Origin: Chlamydiota bacterium
GTDB lineage: Bacteria; Chlamydiota; Chlamydiia; Chlamydiales; Simkaniaceae
Direction: 5' to 3'
Assembly (NCBI GenBank): GCA_029556005.1
Contig: JAKQGT010000338.1
Coordinates: 1-7,273, forward strand
DNA length: 7,273 bases
Shown in pieces: positions 1 through 4,968 of the stretch. The translations under genes and the position numbers were made by a program. The notes beneath the pieces were generated by a model. That model had not been told where the DNA came from, ran no database searches, and was given only the letters and a program-made list of their open reading frames with translations. Within the stretch, counting starts at the first letter, position 1; each line of letters opens with the position of its first letter.

Positions 1-279
1 ACCCACTGGAAATGTCTCCAAAAAGGAAAAGGGGTCTCTCTTGTGGAACTCGTCCCCCATACAGGACGGACCCATCAACTCCGCGTCCATCTCAGTGAAA
101 TGGGGCATCCGATCCTCGGAGATTTGCAATATGGAAGGGAAGTTGTCTTTCCAGAAGAGGTTCACCGCCTCTGCCTCCATGCTTATCGCCTTTCATTCCT
201 CCATCCCAAAACAGGAAAGCGGATTCAAGCAACAGCCCCTGTCCCCTTACTATTCAAAGGATTCTTCAATAATCTCTGA
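1..279 (+). CDS. RluA/RluC/RluD-family pseudouridine synthase, C-terminal fragment (5' end outside window)
   Basis: The frame is open from base 1 to the TGA at 277-279, giving 92 visible C-terminal residues. It contains the hallmark C-terminal stretch of the RluA family: [12 protein letters not shown], then [11 protein letters not shown], then [18 protein letters not shown] and a final AP-x-P segment. Family members isomerise uridine to pseudouridine in 23S rRNA (RluC, RluD) or in 23S rRNA and tRNA (RluA). The catalytic Asp of the HRLD motif and any S4 domain lie left of the window, so the subgroup cannot be assigned, although RluD/RluC is more likely for a generic housekeeping copy. The GTG at 43-45 is only an internal codon. 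The last 55 bases overlap the convergent minus-strand gene at 225-890. A decayed second copy of this 3' end lies at 1684-1847. Confidence 0.93.
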   Translation, partial: THWKCLQKGKGVSLVELVPHTGRTHQLRVHLSEMGHPILGDLQYGREVVFPEEVHRLCLHAYRLSFLHPKTGKRIQATAPVPLLFKGFFNNL

Positions 280-890
280 CTAACCTTTACAACTGTAAAG
301 ATTCCCAACACAGAGAGGAGAGCGATGATGGAATACTTTAGGAGTGGAGAAGCTTCCTCTCTTGGGAGAGGGGGCTCCTCTTGCTGGGATCTAGGAGGCT
401 GGGGTTGGGGAAAAGGGTTTCTAACTTGAGGGATCATATAAGGGACCTCTTTGAAAAAGTCTTTTACATAATCCTGGCAAGCTTGGGTAATTTTGGGGGG
501 ATTGGTATTTTCTAGTCGAGTGAACCTCTGAGGAAGAGAGTCAAAGCAGTAGGAAAATAGCTGTTCTGTTTGGGGTGTAGGTTCTCCTATGTCGTTCGCA
601 GAGCTATTTTTGCTAAATGTGATGCTTTTCCATTCGATATGATGGAGCTTGGATAAGCTTTTAGAAAAATACTCCCCATAAAACGTCTCTTCATTATGAA
701 CGCGGATAAAAAGGCCATGGATATCCTCCGAATCTCTTTTATCCCAGGCGATGCGCACATTCCAAACCTTTCCGTTATACTCATAGGTGATGCCATTAAA
801 TAGCTGAGGTAATGGGGTATTGCATCCCAGGAGTTTTTCTGTATGGCAAGTAAATAGATGCGTTTTTAGATGATCTTGTATGGTTGTCAT
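225..890 (-). CDS. Unknown protein A of a local three-member family; N-terminal conserved domain, proline-rich linker, C-terminal membrane anchor
   Basis: I do not recognise this 221-residue protein by name. Residues 1-15 ([13 protein letters not shown]...) and 35-48 ([14 protein letters not shown]) match the corresponding parts of the neighbours at 891-1589 and 1811-2443. Further shared pieces are a LFIRVHNEE segment (60-68) and PKIT near 132. Residues about 149-182 are rich in Pro, Gln and Glu. A single hydrophobic helix at about 183-202 ([18 protein letters not shown]) is followed by a short basic stretch and a 12-residue tail, giving a tail-anchored layout with no N-terminal signal peptide. 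The ATG at 888-890 directly follows the TAA of the upstream gene and has a strong Shine-Dalgarno, so the two are probably co-translated. The last 55 bases are antisense to the pseudouridine synthase gene. A secreted host-membrane or inclusion-membrane protein is possible but is inference only. Confidence 0.8.
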   Translation of the reverse strand: MTTIQDHLKTHLFTCHTEKLLGCNTPLPQLFNGITYEYNGKVWNVRIAWDKRDSEDIHGLFIRVHNEETFYGEYFSKSLSKLHHIEWKSITFSKNSSANDIGEPTPQTEQLFSYCFDSLPQRFTRLENTNPPKITQACQDYVKDFFKEVPYMIPQVRNPFPQPQPPRSQQEEPPLPREEASPLLKYSIIALLSVLGIFTVVKVSQRLLKNPLNSKGTGAVA

Positions 891-1589
891 TTATGCCTCC
901 TGTCTATTGGCCAAAAGGGCGCAGGCAAGAATGGGAACGGAAAGCCCCAAGCCGATCGAACCTAAGACAGCAGTCCTGAGAGTTTCACACTCTCCCTTTG
1001 AGTATTGATAGATATTTTGCATCACACGGTATCCGAAGTAGAGGGTGGCTAGGGCACTGATAGCTGCAGTTACTGTGAGGCAACTTGAGAGGGGATGATT
1101 TTGTTGAGGTTGGGGGGGAGGAGGATCAAAATGGGGTGGAGTGAGTTGAGGACAATTTTGCAAGAAAGGGGCAATAAATGAAGATTCAATCACTCTTTTG
1201 GGTAATTGAGGAATTGCAACCTCATCTTTGCGCTGCCCAAAAGCGATCACTTTTCTGAAAAGATGATTTAGATCTGCTGTTTTCTCTACATCACCATTGC
1301 TATACCCTCCAAGCTCAGCAGATGTCTTGCATATATATGTTTCAGATTTTGCGCTAAATTTGTAGAGATAGATTTGCCGACTGGAATGGATGCGGAGGAA
1401 GATCTCTTTCACAACCAGATTTTCATCGCAGACTTGAAGGATGCGCACATTCCAGATTTTTCCTTCATACTCATAATTGACCCCTTCTTCACGGATAAGA
1501 TCAGTCGGATCATCCTGAAATTGTGCATGGATGGCCTCGTAATCTGGTGTAAATAGATGTTTTTTTAAGACTTGATCTAGAGTAGCCAC
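891..1589 (-). CDS. Unknown protein B of the local family; two C-terminal membrane helices
   Basis: The product has 232 residues and no function I can name. Its first 51 residues are almost identical to those of the gene at 1811-2443 (48 of 51), including HLFTPDYEAIHAQFQDDP and NYEYEGKIWNVRIL; after that the two diverge. Residues about 147-166 form a proline/glutamine linker (PPHFDPPPPQPQQNHP). The C-terminus has two hydrophobic segments, about 168-187 and 205-227, separated by a short polar turn. This hairpin recalls the bilobed hydrophobic region of chlamydial inclusion membrane proteins, but here it is C-terminal. The start is GTG at 1587-1589, with AAGG seven bases upstream. An ATG overlapping it in another frame runs into TAG after four codons. 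Translation ends in a TAA abutting the ATG of the next gene, so the two form a bicistronic unit. Function is unknown. Confidence 0.8.
   Translation of the reverse strand: MATLDQVLKKHLFTPDYEAIHAQFQDDPTDLIREEGVNYEYEGKIWNVRILQVCDENLVVKEIFLRIHSSRQIYLYKFSAKSETYICKTSAELGGYSNGDVEKTADLNHLFRKVIAFGQRKDEVAIPQLPKRVIESSFIAPFLQNCPQLTPPHFDPPPPQPQQNHPLSSCLTVTAAISALATLYFGYRVMQNIYQYSKGECETLRTAVLGSIGLGLSVPILACALLANRQEA
896..901 (-). promoter_or_regulatory. Strong Shine-Dalgarno (AGGAGG) for the gene at 225-890
   Basis: On the minus strand AGGAGG lies five bases before the ATG at 888-890 and inside the last codons of the upstream gene. It fixes the start of gene A and supports its translation from the same transcript as gene B. 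Confidence 0.75.
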
Positions 1590-1678
1590 ATTCTTGCCTT
1601 ACATTTTTTTAGGAAAGAGTATAGAGAAAAAGGTGATAAAAAAAAAGGGTAAAAAAAAATTATAAATAGGAGATGTGA
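1449..1678 (-). repeat. Direct repeat, copy 1: 5' end and leader of gene B plus 19 bp of transporter gene 3' end
   Basis: This stretch matches 2303-2531 at roughly nine bases in ten by eye, with an offset of 854 bases in the coding part and 853 further left after a one-base indel. It covers codons 1 to about 47 of gene B, the leader with its A/T tracts, and at 1660-1678 a near-copy of the last six codons of the transporter gene (ttataaatagg...). At 1679 the similarity stops and the pseudouridine synthase remnant begins at about 1684, so 1679-1684 is a duplication junction. Confidence 0.85.
1618..1623 (-). promoter_or_regulatory. Candidate -10 element upstream of gene B
   Basis: On the minus strand TATACT lies about 28 bases upstream of the GTG start, preceded by pyrimidine-rich DNA and a run of nine Ts with no good -35 hexamer. 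The same element is conserved in the other repeat copy (2471-2476). An exact TATAAT on the minus strand at 1659-1664 is an alternative -10. Neither is proven; the compositional bias makes chance matches likely. Confidence 0.35.
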
Positions 1679-1683
1679 TCCCT

Positions 1684-1847
1684 ATGGGGCATCCCCTACT
1701 CGGAGGTTTGCAATAGGGGAAGGGAGATAATCTTTCCTGAAAAGGTCTATCGCCTCTGCCTCCATGCTTATCGTCTTTTTTTCCTCCGGTCCGAAAACAG
1801 GAAGGGGGATTCAAGCAATAGCGTCTGTGCCGCTACTATTCAAAGGG
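1684..1847 (+). pseudogene. Decayed duplicate of the pseudouridine synthase 3' end
   Basis: This plus-strand stretch aligns with bases 100-260, sharing ATGGGGCATCC, CTCGGA, TTTGCAAT, the CTCTGCCTCCATGCTTATCG block, AAAACAGGAA, GGATTCAAGCAA and CTATTCAAAGG. Identity is roughly four bases in five by eye. The translation starts MGHPLLGGLQ and hits TAG where the intact gene has TAT, and one-base insertions shift the frame later, so it cannot encode the enzyme domain. It lacks everything upstream of the GHP motif, including the catalytic region. The right end overlaps the 3' end of the minus-strand gene at 1811-2443, which uses the antisense strand of the remnant for its last 12 codons and its stop. 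The rest of the interval between the genes at 1590-1810 is the leader of gene B and this remnant. Confidence 0.85.
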
Positions 1848-2443
1848 CTTATTACAGGTTCTTGAGAACGCAGTTTTTTAATCATGAGATAAACAGTTGC
1901 AATCACAAAAAATCCAGAAAGGTATTTTTTCTCTAAAGAGAGGCCTGCTTCAGGCAAAGGATTGGGTTCAAAGTAAGGAGGGATAAGGGATGGACATTGT
2001 TTGAATATGTCATCAGTATCGAGTCGTTCTATGAGCTTTTTAGTGATTTTGGGGACTTCCATATTGTCCCTACGTCTACCCTGAATAACATCTCTGAATT
2101 TGTGCCGTAATTCTTTATTTTTGGGGCACAGGGGAGAGGTTCCAGAGCCCCCTCCGGTTTCATCTTTTAGCGTCCAGAGTTTTTGGATTTTATCATCAGA
2201 ATATTCACTGAATTGGTATCCCCAGAGGACTTCTTCTGAGTATAATCGAATGAATAGGCTGATGATTTCCTGAGATTCATTAGATTTAGGTAAAATTCGA
2301 ATATTCCAGATTTTCCCTTCATACTCATAATTAACCCCTTCTTCGCGAATAAGGGCACTGGGGTCATCCTGAAATTGTGCATGGATGGCTTCGTAATCTG
2401 GTGTAAATAGATGTTTTTTTAAGACTTGATCTAGAGTAGCCAC
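1811..2443 (-). CDS. Unknown protein C of the local family; single C-terminal membrane anchor, apparent B/A chimera
   Basis: The product has 210 residues and no recognised function. The first 51 residues are nearly those of gene B, differing only at positions 29, 30 and 48. Downstream of this it resembles gene A instead: ISLFIRLYSEE ([12 protein letters not shown]), VPKITKK (A: PPKITQA), IPPYFEPNPLP, one hydrophobic helix at about 174-188 (YLSGFFVIATVYLMI) followed by KKLR, and an ending SPLNSSGTDAIA that parallels [12 protein letters not shown] of A. The GTG at 2441-2443 has GAGGA six bases upstream, and an overlapping ATG frame stops after four codons (ATG TGG CTA CTC TAG). It lies 69 bp downstream of the transporter on the same strand, so cotranscription is possible, but the leader also carries promoter-like hexamers. 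The TGA stop and tail come from antisense reading of the synthase remnant. Confidence 0.8.
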   Translation of the reverse strand: MATLDQVLKKHLFTPDYEAIHAQFQDDPSALIREEGVNYEYEGKIWNIRILPKSNESQEIISLFIRLYSEEVLWGYQFSEYSDDKIQKLWTLKDETGGGSGTSPLCPKNKELRHKFRDVIQGRRRDNMEVPKITKKLIERLDTDDIFKQCPSLIPPYFEPNPLPEAGLSLEKKYLSGFFVIATVYLMIKKLRSQEPVISPLNSSGTDAIA

Positions 2444-2449
2444 ATTCTT

Positions 2450-2454
2450 TCCTC
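2450..2454 (-). promoter_or_regulatory. Shine-Dalgarno (GAGGA) for gene C
   Basis: On the minus strand GAGGA sits six bases before the GTG at 2441-2443 and decides the GTG start. In the gene B copy this site is weakened to AAGG, so the two paralogues may differ in translation rate. Confidence 0.6.
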
Positions 2455-2470
2455 ACATTTTTTAGGAATG

Positions 2471-2476
2471 AGTATA
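2471..2476 (-). promoter_or_regulatory. Candidate -10 element upstream of gene C
   Basis: On the minus strand TATACT lies about 27 bases before the GTG start, conserved with the gene B copy. No convincing -35 is visible in the T-rich sequence upstream. A perfect TATAAT on the minus strand at 2512-2517, inside the transporter gene end, is a second candidate. Confidence 0.35.
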
Positions 2477-2512
2477 GAGAAAAAGGGAGATAAAAAATAG
2501 GGTAAAAAAAAA

Positions 2513-3817
2513 TTATAAATAGGAAATGTGACGCATATTGTCGAGTTTTTTGCTAAAGAGAACGAGGAGGAAGGCGGGGACGAAAGAGGTGACAACAAAA
2601 ATATCGAAGAAGGTCGAGAGGCTAATGGATGCCATGAAACCGGCTACGTACCCTCCTAAATAGAAACCGATACCGATACAGGCAAACCAAACCCCTGTCA
2701 GAAGGCCCCTGTAGCGATGGGGGCTCAGGTTGGTCACAAGGGAAAGTCCGATAGGAGCTAAGAAAAGTTCTGCAAGGGCCATTAAGGCGAACGAGCTGAT
2801 CAGGTACCAAGGGTTGACAGCTGCTGCTGTAGCTCCATGGGGGATATGAGCTGCTGCCCGTTGCATGACTAAGAAACAGAGCCCCATAAAGAAAAGGCTT
2901 AAGGCCGTTTTCATTGGGGGACTTGCGTTGGATTTAAGTCTTCTCAAATAGAGATAGAGGCGCGCTAAGGGGAAAGCAAAGAGAATGAGGAAAAAAGTTT
3001 CAGCAGAGGTGAACCAAGGGACAGGTATTTCAAAACCTCCTAGATGGCGATCGGTGAAGTTTAGAGCAAAAAGGGTCATGGAAGATCCTGCTTGATTGTA
3101 GGCCATCCAGAAAACAATCGAGACAAAAGTCATAATGAGAATGACAACAATCCGGTCAATCTCATGTTTTTTTAGGGGGAAATGGTGAGGATCATTTTTC
3201 TTTGAGACAAAGTAGTGAGGGGGGACTTCGAGGTGCTTGAGTTTTCTAACGACGGTAAAGTAGGGAATAACCCCTAACAATTGGACACATCCTGAGACAA
3301 TGAACACAAGTCTCCAATCCACCGTTTGTAAGTACCCCAAAACAATCATCGAAATAAAAACCCCGACATTGACTGAAGAGTAATAAATCGAAAATCCGCC
3401 CTCGCGAATATGGTGTTTATCGGCATAGATACTTCCTAAGAGAGAGTAGATACTCGGGGTAAAGAGCCCTCCTCCTAGCCCAATAAGAATGAGGGCAGGA
3501 ATGATCATGAATTCCGTGAGTGAGGCCAAACAAAAACATCCAGCTGCTGTGAGGAGACTTCCCAGAAGAATGGGGCTGCGGTAGTTCCATTTATCGGCAA
3601 TATACCCTCCTAAAATGGGGAGGATAAAGGCGATGCCTGTATAAGCTCCAAAAAGATGGGTCGCTTTAGGGGTAGAGTAGGTAAAATATTTTACAAGAAA
3701 AAGGACGAGGAGATTTCCAATTCCCCAATAGGCAAAACGCTGACACATTTCAGTCAAAGCGAGGAGATACATCTCTTTAGGGTGTTTGTGAGAGAAGATA
3801 ACGTCTTGCTGTTTCAT
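2513..3817 (-). CDS. POT/PTR2-family proton-coupled oligopeptide (or related solute) transporter
   Basis: The 434-residue inner-membrane protein belongs to the major facilitator POT family, which normally imports di- and tripeptides with protons. Visible family features are TEMCQRFAYWG (22-32, the ExxERFxYY region), GGYIAD (70-75), the YYSSVNVG segment (145-152), FWMAYNQAGSS in helix 7 (236-246), and AELFLAPIGLSLVTNLSPHRYRG split over 349-371, with the conserved Glu (350), Pro (355) and Gly (357) of helix 10. I count twelve hydrophobic helices. The loop between helices 6 and 7 (191-222) is polar, so the extra pair HA/HB of most bacterial POTs is absent. The motif has Gln for the second Glu and Trp for the last Tyr, which may alter proton coupling. 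The ATG at 3815-3817 has only weak ribosome-binding complementarity. Substrate is not determinable from sequence alone. Confidence 0.9.
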   Translation of the reverse strand: MKQQDVIFSHKHPKEMYLLALTEMCQRFAYWGIGNLLVLFLVKYFTYSTPKATHLFGAYTGIAFILPILGGYIADKWNYRSPILLGSLLTAAGCFCLASLTEFMIIPALILIGLGGGLFTPSIYSLLGSIYADKHHIREGGFSIYYSSVNVGVFISMIVLGYLQTVDWRLVFIVSGCVQLLGVIPYFTVVRKLKHLEVPPHYFVSKKNDPHHFPLKKHEIDRIVVILIMTFVSIVFWMAYNQAGSSMTLFALNFTDRHLGGFEIPVPWFTSAETFFLILFAFPLARLYLYLRRLKSNASPPMKTALSLFFMGLCFLVMQRAAAHIPHGATAAAVNPWYLISSFALMALAELFLAPIGLSLVTNLSPHRYRGLLTGVWFACIGIGFYLGGYVAGFMASISLSTFFDIFVVTSFVPAFLLVLFSKKLDNMRHISYL

Positions 3818-3875
3818 ATCCGCTTCATTAGCATTCGAAGAACATTTTGAATCTTAGCGTCAAAAGGTGATTTAA

Positions 3876-3904
3876 GCTATAGTTTTTTTAAGTATTTTGT
3901 ACAA
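3876..3904 (-). promoter_or_regulatory. Candidate sigma-70-type promoter for the POT transporter gene
   Basis: Reading the minus strand, TTGTAC (3899-3904) and TATAGC (3876-3881) are separated by exactly 17 bases of A-rich DNA. The -35 matches the consensus only in TTG and the -10 in TATA, so this is a plausible but weak promoter. The start codon lies about 58 bases downstream of the -10. Confidence 0.45.
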
Positions 3905-3905
3905 T
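3900..3905 (+). promoter_or_regulatory. Candidate -10 element (TACAAT) for the heptosyltransferase gene
   Basis: TACAAT differs from TATAAT at one base and lies 34 bases before the ATG at 3940. No good -35 is present at the usual distance. It overlaps the -35 of the divergent transporter promoter inside the 8-base palindrome TTGTACAA (3897-3904), so the two promoters would compete or share a regulator. The remainder of the 122-bp intergenic region (3818-3939) shows no other clear signal. Confidence 0.4.
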
Positions 3906-3939
3906 CACCTCATATTTTTGAAGCGAAAATGATTAAGCT

Positions 3940-4968
3940 ATGAAGATTCTTATTGTTAAAACTTCCTCTCTCGGCGACATCATTCAATCCTTTTCTGCAG
4001 TGGCCCTTATAAAGAAACACGATCCAGAGGCTGAGATCGATTGGGTTGCGGAAAAACCTTTTTGTGAGCTTTTGGAGTCTCATCCCTCTATCCACCGGGT
4101 CATTCCCATCGAAGCGCGCAAGTGGAAAAAAGGAGTTTTAAAAAACCGTAGGTCCATTGGAGAGGCTTTTTCCAATCTAAGGAAGGAAAGCTATGATCTC
4201 CTTTATGACCTTCAAGGAAATATTAAATCGGGTTTGATTACGTTTTTTGCAAAGGCCAAAAAGAAGGTGGGCTATACTTTTTCTTCAGCCCCTGAGTGGC
4301 CGGCGAGTCTCTTTCTCTCTAAGCGGCACCCCGTAGATCTTCACGCTCCCATTGCGCAGCAGTACCTTTCTCTTATTCAAAGGGATTTAAACCTCCCCAA
4401 TAACCCTGTTGAGTGGGGGATTCAACTCCATATCTCCTCAGAGGAGGAGAAGTGGATTAATAGAGAACTTAGAGAGGTCTCAAAGCCCTGTTTTATGATC
4501 TGCATGGGTTCTCAGTGGGAGAATAAAAAACTTTCTCTCCCGTGTTGGAGAGAGTTTTTAGAGAAATTAGAGGGAAAATTTTCTCCTTATTTTTTCTTTG
4601 TATGGGGATCGGAAAAGGAAAAGGTGGAGGCAGAAACCCTTCAAGCTGCTTTTCCAGAAAGGAGTCGGGTTTTGCCTCGGATGCGTCTCCCCGTTTGGCA
4701 GCGGTTTATGGAGCGGATGGACCATATTCTCACTGTAGACTCTGGAGCACTCCACCTTGCTGCGACAACCTCTACCCCAACCTTTAGCATCTTTGGCCCT
4801 TCGCAAGCGGAGGTTTATGGTCCCCTAGGAAAGCAGCACCAAACATTCCAAGGTTCCTGTCCTTATGGGGTTTCTTTTGATAAGCGCTGCCCCAAACTCC
4901 GTACCTGCAAAACAGGGGCTTGTTTAAAAGGAGTTACGGGAGCGTGTTTAATGGATCAATTAAGATAG
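3940..4968 (+). CDS. waaC: Glycosyltransferase family 9 protein, probable LPS heptosyltransferase I
   Basis: The 342-residue protein resembles WaaC/RfaC, which adds the first L,D-heptose from ADP-heptose to Kdo in the lipopolysaccharide inner core at the cytoplasmic face of the inner membrane. The N-terminus MKILIVKTSSLGDIIQ closely follows the WaaC pattern, with the catalytic-base Asp at residue 13. Other WaaC-like pieces are the IDWVAEK segment (33-39), RVIPIEARKWKK (53-64), YDLLYDLQGNIKS (85-97) and the nucleotide-sugar-binding end VDSGALHLAA (266-275) followed by IFGPS. E. coli WaaC is slightly shorter (about 319). The extra C-terminus carries five cysteines at 307, 317, 323, 328 and 336. 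Heptosyltransferase II or another GT9 enzyme is less likely given the N-terminus. The ATG at 3940 overlaps the end of a five-codon frame (ATGA). The gene ends in a 9-bp convergent overlap with the next one. Confidence 0.85.
   Translation: MKILIVKTSSLGDIIQSFSAVALIKKHDPEAEIDWVAEKPFCELLESHPSIHRVIPIEARKWKKGVLKNRRSIGEAFSNLRKESYDLLYDLQGNIKSGLITFFAKAKKKVGYTFSSAPEWPASLFLSKRHPVDLHAPIAQQYLSLIQRDLNLPNNPVEWGIQLHISSEEEKWINRELREVSKPCFMICMGSQWENKKLSLPCWREFLEKLEGKFSPYFFFVWGSEKEKVEAETLQAAFPERSRVLPRMRLPVWQRFMERMDHILTVDSGALHLAATTSTPTFSIFGPSQAEVYGPLGKQHQTFQGSCPYGVSFDKRCPKLRTCKTGACLKGVTGACLMDQLR

Larger units (their letters stand above)
2303..2531 (-). repeat. Direct repeat, copy 2: 5' end and leader of gene C plus the true 3' end of the transporter gene
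   Basis: This is the partner of 1449-1678. Here the final 19 bases (2513-2531) are the genuine end of the transporter gene, showing that the other copy carries the displaced fragment. The A/T tracts differ: an interrupted A6-T-A stretch here replaces A9 in copy 1. Confidence 0.85.

Noticed and set aside
285..300. Perfect inverted repeat CTTTAC-AACT-GTAAAG six bases after the synthase stop
   Set aside because: It could be a terminator for the synthase gene, but there is no following T-run, the stem is only six A/T-rich pairs, and it lies within the membrane-helix codons of gene A, so chance is likely.
1599..1814. Minus-strand open frame of 71 codons between genes B and C
   Set aside because: It lies opposite the synthase remnant and the A/T-rich leader, has no homology to the family, and its composition (many Gly, Pro, Phe) looks like a chance antisense frame.
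1449..2531. Insertion sequence or integrated element as cause of the repeats
   Set aside because: No transposase or integrase frame, terminal inverted repeats or target duplications are visible; the repeats are explained by tandem duplication of local genes.
2622..2810. Minus-strand frame inside the transporter gene
   Set aside because: It is a shifted frame of the helix 10-12 region; the POT motifs are in the other frame.
4542..4806. Open frames on both strands inside the heptosyltransferase gene
   Set aside because: They are shadows of a well-supported GT9 coding region with clear motifs in the chosen frame.
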